Counted from the first letter of the stretch, positions 6,697 through 14,020 are shown. The stretch: DNA of 16,407 bases from DAOTVD01 sp034437075 (GCA_034437075.1 DAOTVD010000388.1:1-16407), one strand, 5' to 3'. A program made the numbers and translations. The notes: generated by a model not told the origin, from the letters alone.

Positions 6697-7767
6697 TTAC
6701 GCCGTCAGACGTTCCAAGGCCCAGCGCGCATGCGCCGCGATGAGCGCGTCGTCGCCTTTGGCGAGTGGCTCAAGCTGGGGGATGAGTTCTGGCGCGCCGC
6801 TATTGCCCGCCGCAACGCAGGCATTACGCAGCAACCGCGCGTGCTTGATCCGCTGGATGGGCGACCCCGCGTAGCGCGCGTTAAAGTCCTGCGGCGTCAA
6901 GCGCAGCAGATCGCGCAAGGGCGGCGCGGCGGTGTCGGGGTCAGTTGGGCGGAAGGCGTCTTCGTGGGTCGGGTGCGCGGCGCTGAAGCGCTTCACGAAA
7001 GGGCACACTTGCTGGCAGACATCGCAGCCATAGACCCAATTGCCCAGCAGCGGGCGCAACTCCGGCGGAATGGCCGTTTTAAGCTCGATGGTCAGATAGC
7101 TGATGCAGCGGCGCGCGTCCAATACATAGGGCGCGGGGAAGGCATCCGTGGGGCAAGCGGCCAGGCAGCGCGTGCAGGTGCCGCACATGCTCGCGCGGGC
7201 CGGTTCGTCGTAATCATCGAAGGCCAGGGTCGTCAGGATTTCGCCCAGGAAAAAATACGAGCCGCGCCGAGGGTGAATGAGCATCGTATTTTTGCCAACG
7301 AAACCCAGCCCGGCCTGGTGGGCGTGCGCGCGCTCCAATATAGCGCCCGTATCGACGTAAACACGCTGCGCGGGGGCGTCGCCGCTGCGCTCGGCCAGCC
7401 ATGCGGCCAGGGATTCTAAGCGCGGCGTCATCAGGTCGTGGTAATCCGCGCCCCAGGCATAATTCGAAATGCGCCCGCGCAGCGGATCGCGCAATAATTT
7501 TTCGGGCACGCTATGGTCGGCGTAATCCAGCCCGACGAGGATCAGGCTACGTACACCCGGCAAGATGACATTCAGGTCGCGGCGGCGGGCTTGGCGATCT
7601 TCGCGTGCCATATAGCCCATCGTGCCATGCATCCCCGCGTCAATCCACCGCAGATAGGCGTCTAGAGTGGGGGCGGGTTCGGCGGGGATGATCCCCACCA
7701 GGTTGAAGCCCAGCGCGCGCGCCTGCGCGCGAACTTGGGCAACCGGGTCAATTATCACGGGCGGCAT
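6697..7767 (-). CDS. queG: epoxyqueuosine reductase QueG
   Basis: A 356-residue cobalamin and iron-sulfur enzyme that reduces epoxyqueuosine to queuosine in tRNA, the last step of that wobble-base pathway. It has the N-terminal cobalamin-binding domain with GRISNYAWGADYH (98-110), the VDTGAILERAHA segment with catalytic-acid candidate Asp139, and GFVGKNTMLI (155-164). Two ferredoxin-like clusters follow: C195GTCTRCLAAC205 plus C221 and C248DVCQQVC plus partners. The C-terminus is HEAT-like (about 300-356). Length and motif order match the family. The start overlaps the end of the upstream tetR gene by 20 bp, implying co-transcription. No other queuosine genes are nearby. Confidence 0.95.
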   Translation of the reverse strand: MPPVIIDPVAQVRAQARALGFNLVGIIPAEPAPTLDAYLRWIDAGMHGTMGYMAREDRQARRRDLNVILPGVRSLILVGLDYADHSVPEKLLRDPLRGRISNYAWGADYHDLMTPRLESLAAWLAERSGDAPAQRVYVDTGAILERAHAHQAGLGFVGKNTMLIHPRRGSYFFLGEILTTLAFDDYDEPARASMCGTCTRCLAACPTDAFPAPYVLDARRCISYLTIELKTAIPPELRPLLGNWVYGCDVCQQVCPFVKRFSAAHPTHEDAFRPTDPDTAAPPLRDLLRLTPQDFNARYAGSPIQRIKHARLLRNACVAAGNSGAPELIPQLEPLAKGDDALIAAHARWALERLTA

Positions 7768-8353
7768 CTGGCGGGGGGTCGCCCAGCAACATCTGGTAAA
7801 ACAGGCCGGTTAAAGCGGCGGTGCTCATCTCGCGTTGATTATCCAGCAGCCACCACACCACCAATTGCAGCACCGCGCCGCCGAAATACTGCGCGGCCAG
7901 GGGGGGCGCCACGCCCGCCGGAATGCCGACAATACCCCGGTCGATGTCCTCTTGCATCGTGTGGGACATCAACTGCGCCAGGTTGCGGTGCAGCCCAATA
8001 TGCCCGTTGTCGCCCAACATCACGCTCAAGAAGTCTTTATGATCTTCGAAAAATTCGAACACGCGCTGCCATTTGGCGTAGACCCGCTCGCCGGGGTCAG
8101 CGGGCAATTCACCTTGCAGTTCGGCGTTTAGTTGGGTGTAGCTATCTTGGATGACGGCCCAGATGGCCGCATCTTTGTCGTGAAAATAGACATAAAATGT
8201 AGCACGCGATAAATCGGCCTGGTCGGTAATCTGCTGAATGGTGACCGGGGCATAGCCCTTTTCGATCAGAATATCGACCGTGGCTTGCTTTAACTGTTCG
8301 CGTGTGCGATGCTTGCGCCGTTCACGGCGCGTCGTAGGCAAATCAGGTGTCAT
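7748..8353 (-). CDS. TetR/AcrR-family transcriptional regulator
   Basis: A 201-residue DNA-binding repressor. The start chosen at 8353 (MTPDLPTTRRERRKHRT) has AAAGG about 10 bases upstream; a longer frame reaching 8422 would read through the intergenic promoter region. A basic N-terminus is followed by the TetR helix-turn-helix (about 20-65; TVDILIEKGYAPVTIQQI, ADLSRATFYVYFHDKD). The C-terminal ligand/dimer domain ends AALTGLFYQMLLG, resembling the TetR_C_8 type. It overlaps queG downstream by 20 bp and is divergent from the membrane-protein/esterase pair, which is the likelier regulated target; it may also repress itself. Confidence 0.88.
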   Translation of the reverse strand: MTPDLPTTRRERRKHRTREQLKQATVDILIEKGYAPVTIQQITDQADLSRATFYVYFHDKDAAIWAVIQDSYTQLNAELQGELPADPGERVYAKWQRVFEFFEDHKDFLSVMLGDNGHIGLHRNLAQLMSHTMQEDIDRGIVGIPAGVAPPLAAQYFGGAVLQLVVWWLLDNQREMSTAALTGLFYQMLLGDPPPDAARDN

Positions 8354-8437
8354 ACGAACGTAACCTTTATCGCTATATGCGCTGCCAAATATAATACACG
8401 ATGTACAACATTGAAGCAACATATGGTAATATCCTTG
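8354..8437. promoter_or_regulatory. tetR / membrane-protein divergent promoter region
   Basis: A perfect TATAAT lies at 8390-8395 on the plus strand, pointing to the membrane-protein gene, but the hexamer 17 bp upstream (TTATCG) is poor. AT-rich partial repeats around TGTACAAC (8403-8410) could hold a TetR operator; no long clean palindrome is seen. Confidence 0.35.
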
Positions 8438-8515
8438 ATGTCAAAGAACCCCTTAGCCCGGGTGTTGGTTGGTAATGATAGCGTGCCCCCGCGCATAGAG
8501 GAAGACAAGGTGTAA
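8438..8515 (+). CDS. possible 25-codon leader peptide
   Basis: ATG 8438 to TAA 8515 encodes MSKNPLARVLVGNDSVPPRIEEDKV. Its stop overlaps the start of the next gene as TAATG, the usual arrangement for translational coupling, and AAGG for that gene lies inside its 3' end. It lacks an evident ribosome site of its own, so expression is uncertain; it may be chance. Confidence 0.3.
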   Translation: MSKNPLARVLVGNDSVPPRIEEDKV

Positions 8516-9414
8516 TGAATTTACTGGCACATCTTTCCTATCTACTCTTACTCGATTGGCTATTTTTGCAGTTTTTGTACGTACTGGCCAATCGCTACAC
8601 GGTGCTGAACTTTCATGAGATTGGCTTTTTGCCAGGGCGCTATATCCTCAGCGGGCTGGTGGTGGGCGCGTTGGTCTATTGGTTATACGTGATTCCGGTC
8701 GCGATTCTGAAGCGCGTGTGGCCGGGCTATTGGCATCCGCGTTGGTGGTTGTTGTGGTTGCCGCTACTGGGGATTTCCAGCGCGCAAGCGCTCGTCATCA
8801 CGCGCGAGGCCACGACGCCCGCGCTGGCGTTGTGGGTGGCGCTGGCCCTGGTGGTGCATCTGCAAGTGGTGCATTTCTTTACCCTGCGCGTTGCCGAGCG
8901 CTTGGCGCGGGATGAGCGCATCGTGCCCTTGCCGGGCCTGGGCGCGGCGATGGCCTTCAATGCGCTGTGGATGTACTGGGTGGCCTATTCGTTTGATGTG
9001 CCCGCCACCGCCGACCCCAGCCCTTTGATCGGCACAGCTTTAGAGCGCTACATCCTGCTGCTGATTCTGGCGGGTAGCGTCGTTGGGCTGGCGGCGTATC
9101 GGGCGGGGGTGGGGGCGCCGGTCTTCCAAGATGAAGACGAATTTATGCCCGCGTTGCCGCTCTCGGCGCATGATATTGTGTCGGCCTTTGGCCAAGCCTG
9201 GGCTAGTTTCTACCTCACTGTGCCGGTGGTGCATTTCATGGCGCGGGGCTATGTAATGTCGCATGGCAATTTGTTCCCGGCCTTTTTGCTGGGTTTGCTC
9301 GTGCCTCTCATATGGAGCCTGCTGCTAACGGGTGCCTTGTTGCTGGTGCAAAAGCCCGAACTTGTGCGCGAATTGCGGCGGGCGCGTCCGCGTAGCTTTT
9401 GGGAATGGCGCTGA
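8515..9414 (+). CDS. polytopic membrane protein, function unknown
   Basis: A 299-residue protein with seven or eight predicted membrane helices (about 5-25, 43-65, 78-95, 101-122, 143-160, 177-195, 231-246 and 253-278). A short acidic loop PVFQDEDEFMPALPLSAHD lies near 200-220. No transporter or enzyme motif is recognised. AAGG lies 6 bases before ATG. It is 50 bp upstream of the secreted esterase gene on the same strand and probably forms a unit with it, possibly under the divergent TetR regulator. Confidence 0.7.
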   Translation: MNLLAHLSYLLLLDWLFLQFLYVLANRYTVLNFHEIGFLPGRYILSGLVVGALVYWLYVIPVAILKRVWPGYWHPRWWLLWLPLLGISSAQALVITREATTPALALWVALALVVHLQVVHFFTLRVAERLARDERIVPLPGLGAAMAFNALWMYWVAYSFDVPATADPSPLIGTALERYILLLILAGSVVGLAAYRAGVGAPVFQDEDEFMPALPLSAHDIVSAFGQAWASFYLTVPVVHFMARGYVMSHGNLFPAFLLGLLVPLIWSLLLTGALLLVQKPELVRELRRARPRSFWEWR

Positions 9415-9464
9415 GCGCCCGGTCTTCTGATACGGTTGATAGGATGAAAGATAAAGGCTCTGGA

Positions 9465-10484
9465 ATGGTTATGAATAGGCTAGTTCGGACGATCCTGATG
9501 GTAAGTTGTGGCGTGCTGTTACTGGTTGGTGCGACGGGGCACGCCGAACGCGGCGACTTGCTGCCCGACCAATGGAACATCATCGCGCCGGAAGGCGCTA
9601 CCCAATGCGCGGATGGGACGCCCTATGAATTTTTCGTGTACCCTGGCGCGAGCGACCGCTTACATATTTATTTTCAGGGGGGTGGGGCGTGTTGGGATGC
9701 GCGCACCTGCGACCCCGCCGGTTTTCCGACCTACGATGCCGAGATCGAGCCCAGCCCTGGGGAGGATATGATCGACACGGGCATTTTCGACCTAACCAAC
9801 CCGCAGAATCCCTTGGCCGAGCATACGCATATTTTCGTGAGCTATTGCAGCGCGGATTTACACATGGGGGATGCCCAAACGCGCTATGCCGATGACATCA
9901 CGCTAGCGCATCGCGGGGCGGTCAATGCCCAGGCTGCGCTCGATTGGGCGGCGGCGGCCTACCCCGCGCCGGATGCCGTCTTCATCACCGGGTGCAGCGC
10001 AGGGGGCTATGGTGCCTTGTTCCATACCCCGGCTATTGCCGCCCAATATCCCGACGCGCGCGTGGCCCAGTTGACCGATGCTGCGGCAGGCGTCACCCCG
10101 CCCGGCTGGGATGGCGCGGCCAATTGGCGGACAGATGACCTGCTCAGTATGACGGATGAACCATCCTTTGGCCTGTACGAACGCGCTTTCGAGGCGGTGC
10201 CGCGCGGCTTTTTTGGCCTGTTTAATTATGCCGATGATCCGGTGCAGGCGTTTTTCTATGGCTTGCAGGGTGGCGAACAAGCCGATTGGGAGGCCGAAGC
10301 GCAGGCGCGTTTGGATACGCTGCTGGCGCGGTATGACAATCTCGCAGCGTTTATCGTGGATGACACCGGCCATTGTGGTTTGCCAGAGCCGGAATTCTAC
10401 ACCTTACAAACAGATGACCAATCCTTTGTGGCATGGGTCGGCCAATTGGCTCGCCAAGGCACCGCGCCCACCGTCTTGCCCTAG
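9465..10484 (+). CDS. secreted pectinacetylesterase / Notum-like serine esterase
   Basis: About 339 residues from ATG 9465 (AAAGG 7 bases upstream); ATG 9471 is equally possible. A signal peptide or N-terminal anchor (NRLVRTILMVSCGVLLLVGATGHA) leads into an alpha/beta-hydrolase. It has the oxyanion segment YFQGGGACWD, the nucleophile motif GCSAGGYGAL (Ser176 counted from 9471), acid candidates in NYADDPVQ, and His in DDTGHCGL near the C-terminus. These are the hallmarks of the pectinacetylesterase/Notum family (CE13), which removes acetyl or acyl groups from polysaccharides or proteins outside the cell. Cysteines at ACW, TCD, SYC, GC and HC suggest disulfides, as in the family. The substrate is unknown. 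Confidence 0.85.
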   Translation: MVMNRLVRTILMVSCGVLLLVGATGHAERGDLLPDQWNIIAPEGATQCADGTPYEFFVYPGASDRLHIYFQGGGACWDARTCDPAGFPTYDAEIEPSPGEDMIDTGIFDLTNPQNPLAEHTHIFVSYCSADLHMGDAQTRYADDITLAHRGAVNAQAALDWAAAAYPAPDAVFITGCSAGGYGALFHTPAIAAQYPDARVAQLTDAAAGVTPPGWDGAANWRTDDLLSMTDEPSFGLYERAFEAVPRGFFGLFNYADDPVQAFFYGLQGGEQADWEAEAQARLDTLLARYDNLAAFIVDDTGHCGLPEPEFYTLQTDDQSFVAWVGQLARQGTAPTVLP

Positions 10485-10502
10485 GGCGATGCAAAAGGTT
10501 AT

Positions 10503-10677
10503 GGCTTTTCCAGAAAAATAATTACCCCTCCCCAGCCCCTCCCCGAATTCAGGGAGGGGCTATTATGCGCACGAGTAAGTTCTCCCCCCGAATTCGGGGG
10601 GAGCTAGAGGGGGGTAAAATCAAGCCGGTATCCTTTTCGACAAAAGCAAGCGGCATAGTTAAATACTTGGAAAAGCC
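10503..10677 (+). mobile_element. MITE-like element, copy C
   Basis: The third 175-bp copy, in the same orientation as copy A, bounded by GGCTTTTCCA / TGGAAAAGCC and flanked by the 3-bp repeat TAT (10500-10502 and 10678-10680). It lies 18 bp after the esterase stop and 69 bp before the start of the first response regulator. Its right end carries a promoter-like pair facing that gene. Confidence 0.88.
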
Positions 10678-10711
10678 TATGTAGTCGTTGGGTTGATAGG
10701 CGCGCTATAAT
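10637..10711 (+). promoter_or_regulatory. possible promoters before the first response regulator
   Basis: Within MITE copy C, TCGACA (10637-10642) and TTAAAT (10659-10664) are 16 bp apart and point out of the element toward the gene. Just outside, a perfect TATAAT (10706-10711) lies without a clear -35. Either could drive the response-regulator gene at 10747. Confidence 0.35.
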
Positions 10712-10746
10712 ATAACAGACTAGCATAACATACAGGTCGATGGACG

Positions 10747-11115
10747 ATGCCCTTGGCGAATATTTTATATGTAGAGGATGATCCTCTAATGGTATCCCTC
10801 GTCGCACGAGCGCTGGAAAAACACGGGCATCACGTTCGGCATGCCGAAACCGCAGAAGAAGGCTTACAACATGCCCAAGATCAATTACCGGCCCTGGTTT
10901 TGGTGGATTTATGGTTGCCCGGTGGGATGGATGGCTGGGAATTGATTACGGCTTTGCGCGAGCGCTACGGCGATGCCCTACCTATTTTGGTTGTATCCGC
11001 CCAGAATAGCGCCGAAGCACGCCAACGCGCTTATAACATGGGCGGGAATGACTATTTGCCCAAACCTTTCGAGATCCCAACTTTGCTAGCGACTGTCGAA
11101 GCGCTGCTGGCTTAA
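10747..11115 (+). CDS. stand-alone response-regulator receiver domain
   Basis: A 122-residue CheY-like protein with no output domain. The acidic pocket is ED10-D12 (YVEDDP), the phosphoacceptor is Asp54 (VLVDLWLPG), the Ser/Thr switch is Ser84 (VVSAQN) and the conserved lysine is Lys106 (LPKPF). Such proteins relay phosphate or act by protein contact in two-component systems. No histidine kinase is adjacent, so the partner must be elsewhere. No strong ribosome site precedes ATG (AGG about 13 bases upstream). It converges with a second receiver protein only 6 bp away. Confidence 0.88.
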   Translation: MPLANILYVEDDPLMVSLVARALEKHGHHVRHAETAEEGLQHAQDQLPALVLVDLWLPGGMDGWELITALRERYGDALPILVVSAQNSAEARQRAYNMGGNDYLPKPFEIPTLLATVEALLA

Positions 11116-11121
11116 TCTACT

Positions 11122-11499
11122 TTAATCTATTGTCGAGGCATCCAGCATTTTGCGCACTTTGGCCACCAAGTCATGGTGTAAGATGGGCTTGGGCAGGTAA
11201 TCGTCCGCGCCTGCATCCATACCACGCATCACGCTTTCTGCATCCCCTCGCGCCGAGAGGATCAGAACTGGGACTTGATTGGTGTCCTCGCGCTTGCGGA
11301 TCATCCCGCACAATTCGATGCCATCAATACCCGGCATCATCACATCCAGTATGATCATATCGGGCGTATCGTGCTCCAACACCGCCAGGGCGGAGTCGGC
11401 ATCATTGGCTTTGAGCACCTCGAAACCACCGCGCTCTAGCATAATACCGATGAGGGTGAGCGCCCCGATTTCATCATCTACGACCAAAATTCGTTTCAT
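11122..11499 (-). CDS. stand-alone response-regulator receiver domain
   Basis: A 125-residue CheY/DivK-like receiver. It starts at 11499 (MKRILVVDDE) with GAGGA 6 bases upstream; a longer frame to 11643 covers the promoter and is rejected. Acidic pocket Asp8/Asp9, phosphoacceptor Asp52 (IILDVMMPGIDG), Ser82 (LSARGD) and Lys104 (LPKP) are all present. No output domain and no kinase nearby. It differs strongly in sequence from its convergent neighbour, so the two are not a recent duplication. Confidence 0.9.
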   Translation of the reverse strand: MKRILVVDDEIGALTLIGIMLERGGFEVLKANDADSALAVLEHDTPDMIILDVMMPGIDGIELCGMIRKREDTNQVPVLILSARGDAESVMRGMDAGADDYLPKPILHHDLVAKVRKMLDASTID

Positions 11500-11580
11500 G
11501 TGTTTTCCTCGCCTACGGGCTTGCAAGGCATGGCGATTATCCCCGCGTAGGGGCGGGCGATTGCACTTCAGATGAGTTTG

Positions 11581-11608
11581 AGTATAACATACCACCTTTG
11601 AATTACAA
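11581..11608 (-). promoter_or_regulatory. promoter of the minus-strand response regulator
   Basis: On the minus strand, TTGTAA (11603-11608) and TATACT (11581-11586) are separated by 16 bp, a good sigma-70-like pair. The start codon at 11499 is about 75 nt downstream of the expected transcription start. The 5' leader contains a CCCC-GCGTA-GGGG hairpin (11541-11553). Confidence 0.5.
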
Positions 11609-11639
11609 ATGTCTTGCCGTAGGCGACAGGGCGATTGCA

Positions 11640-12085
11640 TCAAATCGGGCCTTGATAAAGATTCTCAGGCTTTGTACATATTTCACACCGGGTTAATCAC
11701 TGTAGGGGCGACGGCTCAAGGGGTCGGCGTAGCCGACAGTAGCCAGCTTCGCTGGCCGCGTGTCGTGCCTCGCCCGCGAATTAACTTGTGGCATGCCTGA
11801 CCCCTACGGCGTGACCGCAGCTTGAGCTTTTTAGAGCGCTTGAGAGCCAAAATTTTTTGATGCGACTTGTCGTCAGCGAATTGAGCCCATGTCACCATTG
11901 TCGGGACGCCCAAAATTGGTTAGGCTTATCTTAACGCACACATCAACAAGCAAGTGAACTCGTGACGCATTTGCACCATATGCCCCAGGAATTGTCCGAT
12001 ACTGTCCCGCGCGAGCAGGCACACGATACACCCCGCACGCTGCCCCCCCCACGACCGACTATCCCGCACCCTGAAAATCGCGCGC
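11640..12085. other. gene-free, hairpin-rich stretch
   Basis: No open frame here looks like a protein; a 60-codon frame from 11962 is low-complexity and runs into the next gene in another phase. The left half contains the hairpin cluster at 11702-11807. The right half has AT-rich segments (ATTTTTTGATGCGA near 11850-11865) that recur near 16156-16168. The promoter for the gene at 12086 was not identified. Confidence 0.5.
11702..11807. repeat. small hairpin element with GTAGGGG ends
   Basis: GTAGGGG (11702-11708) and CCCCTAC (11801-11807) are perfect inverted ends. Inside are two tandem hairpins with three-base loops: GTCGGC-GTA-GCCGAC (11723-11737) and GCCAGC-TTC-GCTGGC (11742-11756). The size and structure suggest a non-autonomous mobile or REP-like repeat. 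No target duplication is evident. Confidence 0.5.
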
Positions 12086-13483
12086 ATGGCGAACCTCGCG
12101 AAGGCCAAGACCCCCAACCCAACGACATCGAAGCCGCAGGTTAGGCCCGCCTCGTCCCACGCCCTGCAAGGGCTGGCCACCGTGGGCGCGCTACTGGTGG
12201 GCGCGTGGTGGTGGCGTAATTTTTGGCTACGCGAGCTACCCGCGCCGGCCTGGCTGACTGACCTGTATTTTATCCATCATGCCATAACCCCCGTCCTTGG
12301 CCTGGCGATTGTCGCCTGGGCCTTGGCAGGTTTTCCGGGGCGGTGGCGCGTGGGGCGCGGCTTAACGCTGTGGTGGGGCGTATTCGCCGCCCTGGTCGCG
12401 TGGATGTTCCTAGCGCCGGGGCCGGTGCGCAACGCGGATATGCAGCTTTCGTTAAGCGGGCAATGGCTGCTCATCGCGCTGTTTGTGCTCGCCAGCCTAC
12501 ACAATGGCCCGGCTCCGCGTTGGATCGCGGCGGCGTTGGCGGCGGGGATGGTGCTGGCCGTGGGCGTCGGCCTGGGGCAGGTGGCCCTGCAAAGCGACCT
12601 GGGTATCCGGCCCGGCTTGAATCTGAAAGAATTTCGCCTAGACCCGGCGCGCTCGGGCATTTCGGTGGTCGGCGCGGAACGCTATCTGCGGCCCTATGGC
12701 CTCAGCGCGCATCCGAACTTATGGGTCGGCGGGGTCGTGTTGGGCTTTTTTGCCGTATTGCCTTTGTGGGCCTATGCCCGCTGGCGACCCCTGGCGGCTT
12801 TGCTGAGTGGCCTGGCCTGGTGGGGTATCTGGCTGAGCTTTAGCCGCGCGGCGCTGGCCGCGACTGTTTTGGGCTTGGCCTTTTTTGTGGGGCTGTGGAT
12901 TCTGCGCGGGGGGTTGCGTCCGCCGTCGCGCGTGGCCGTCGCCGCTGGCGTTTTGTTGTTGGGCGTAGCGTTGTTGTTCGCGGGCACCTATGCCGATTTA
13001 CTCGCGCAGCGCTACGGCCTGGCCGAGACAGAAACCCCCGGTTTTACCGAGTTCAGCGGCGCGGCGCGCGGGGTATACGAAGAACAAGCGCGCGCGCTCA
13101 TCCCAGCGCATTTTTGGCGCGGCGTGGGCGTGGGCAATTTCGCGTGGGAAAGCGCGGCCCTGTTGCGCGACGATTGGCGCGACCTGCGCGGGGATGTTGT
13201 GCACAATGTCTATCTGTTGGCCTGGGCCGAGACGGGCCTCGTGGGCCTGGCGCTGTATCTGACGCTCATCGGCGGGGCGCTGCTGATGGGCATGTGGCGG
13301 GCCTGGCGTGGGCGGCTTTCCGCCGTGCAGATGGCGCTGTTGGCCGGGTGCGTCGCCTGGCTGGCCATTGGCTATTTTGAACACTATCTCTGGACACAAT
13401 TGGGCCATCAGGCGCTATTCTGGGCCGCGTTGACCGCCACACTGACCCAACCGCGCAACCAGAACGACCTTTCTGGCGTATAA
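12086..13483 (+). CDS. O-antigen ligase / Wzy-like membrane protein
   Basis: A 465-residue protein with about 11-12 predicted membrane helices. Family signals are RPYGLSAHPNLWVGG (periplasmic loop start and following helix), LSFSRAALAA, and the pair GVGVGNFAWE ... VVHNVYLLAWAETGLVGLALYL, which is the conserved Wzy_C/RfaL pattern. Members polymerise or ligate lipid-linked glycans on the outer face of the membrane. In a Chloroflexota-type cell this would more likely be surface polysaccharide polymerisation or glycan transfer than LPS ligation. The start is uncertain: ATG 12086 has no clear ribosome site and the first 25 residues are low-complexity. No other glycan genes are adjacent. It is followed by the small membrane protein 39 bp on. 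Confidence 0.82.
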   Translation: MANLAKAKTPNPTTSKPQVRPASSHALQGLATVGALLVGAWWWRNFWLRELPAPAWLTDLYFIHHAITPVLGLAIVAWALAGFPGRWRVGRGLTLWWGVFAALVAWMFLAPGPVRNADMQLSLSGQWLLIALFVLASLHNGPAPRWIAAALAAGMVLAVGVGLGQVALQSDLGIRPGLNLKEFRLDPARSGISVVGAERYLRPYGLSAHPNLWVGGVVLGFFAVLPLWAYARWRPLAALLSGLAWWGIWLSFSRAALAATVLGLAFFVGLWILRGGLRPPSRVAVAAGVLLLGVALLFAGTYADLLAQRYGLAETETPGFTEFSGAARGVYEEQARALIPAHFWRGVGVGNFAWESAALLRDDWRDLRGDVVHNVYLLAWAETGLVGLALYLTLIGGALLMGMWRAWRGRLSAVQMALLAGCVAWLAIGYFEHYLWTQLGHQALFWAALTATLTQPRNQNDLSGV

Positions 13484-13509
13484 ATAGTTAGCGACACGGA
13501 AAAAATGAC

Positions 13510-13515
13510 AGGAGG
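13510..13515 (+). promoter_or_regulatory. ribosome binding site AGGAGG
   Basis: A perfect AGGAGG seven bases before ATG 13523. It decides the start of the 68-residue membrane protein against the upstream in-frame ATG 13505. Confidence 0.75.
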
Positions 13516-13522
13516 TTATCGC

Positions 13523-13729
13523 ATGAGCCGTGTACAATCGCCGAGCTTCACGTCGTTATTGGTCAGGTTGTTTGTGGCGGTGGTGATCGTAGCCCTCGTT
13601 GCGTGGTTCACCACCCAGATATTGCTGCCGTTGATCGGCTTGCTGATTGGCTTGCTGATTCCGGTAGCGTTTTTGGCGCTGTTATTCTGGTTCGTATATA
13701 AGATTCTCAGCCACGAACCGCCCACTTAA
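13523..13729 (+). CDS. small two-helix membrane protein
   Basis: A 68-residue protein: a short polar N-terminus, two closely spaced hydrophobic helices (about 11-30 and 35-60) and a short tail ending HEPPT. It has an excellent ribosome site. No family is recognised; it could be a small membrane or stress protein. The last codons and stop (CCG CCC ACT TAA) coincide with a 12-bp direct repeat and the left edge of an inserted hairpin element, so the insertion occurred exactly at the gene's 3' end while keeping the protein end intact. Confidence 0.72.
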   Translation: MSRVQSPSFTSLLVRLFVAVVIVALVAWFTTQILLPLIGLLIGLLIPVAFLALLFWFVYKILSHEPPT

Positions 13730-13832
13730 CTACTCAGCCCTCACCCCAACCCCTCTCCCAAACGGGCTTTCAGCCCTGGGAGAGGGGGATTAAGGGGGTG
13801 AGGGGGAAGAATTGGCATAGCCTGAGCAGTTA
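13727..13832. mobile_element. second MITE-like hairpin element (element E)
   Basis: The ends TAACTACTCAG (13727-13737) and CTGAGCAGTTA (13822-13832) are inverted repeats with one mismatch. The interior from 13738 to about 13806 is one long imperfect hairpin (CCCTCACCCC... / ...GGGGGTGAGGG) with a central GGGCT-TTC-AGCCC tip. The 12-bp sequence CCGCCCACTTAA occurs on both sides (13718-13729 and 13834-13845), consistent with a target duplication of 9-12 bp. It has no coding capacity and is unrelated in sequence to copies A-D. Confidence 0.7.
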
Positions 13833-13845
13833 CCCGCCCACTTAA

Positions 13846-14020
13846 GGCTTTTCCAAGTATTTAACTATGCCGCTTGCTTTTGTCGAAAAGGATACCGGCT
13901 TGATTTTACCCCCCTCTAGCTCCCCCCGAATTCGGGGGGAGAACTTACTCGTGCGCATAATAGCCCCTCCCTGAATTCGGGGAAGGGCTGGGGAGGGGTA
14001 ATTATTTTTCTGGAAAAGCC
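13846..14020 (-). mobile_element. MITE-like element, copy D
   Basis: The fourth 175-bp copy, inverted relative to A and C, with perfect ends and 3-bp repeat TAA (13843-13845 and 14021-14023). It sits directly beside element E, in the right-hand copy of E's flanking repeat. It ends 73 bp before the APC permease start. Confidence 0.88.

Noticed and set aside
6568..7419. 283-codon plus-strand frame opposite queG
   Set aside because: It is the antisense shadow of a well-supported queG gene and has no protein-like pattern.
11962..12144. 60-codon plus-strand frame starting MTHLHHMPQEL
   Set aside because: Pro/His-rich low complexity, no family resemblance, and it runs into the start of the O-antigen-ligase-like gene in another phase.
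12343..13408. Several long frames on both strands inside the O-antigen-ligase-like gene
   Set aside because: Arg/Gly/Ala/Pro-rich shadow frames caused by high GC; the hydrophobic frame with Wzy_C motifs is clearly the real one.
9..14020. CRISPR array made of the repeated GAATTC hairpins
   Set aside because: The repeats are dispersed, in both orientations, 175 bp long and each has a target duplication; there are no regular spacers.
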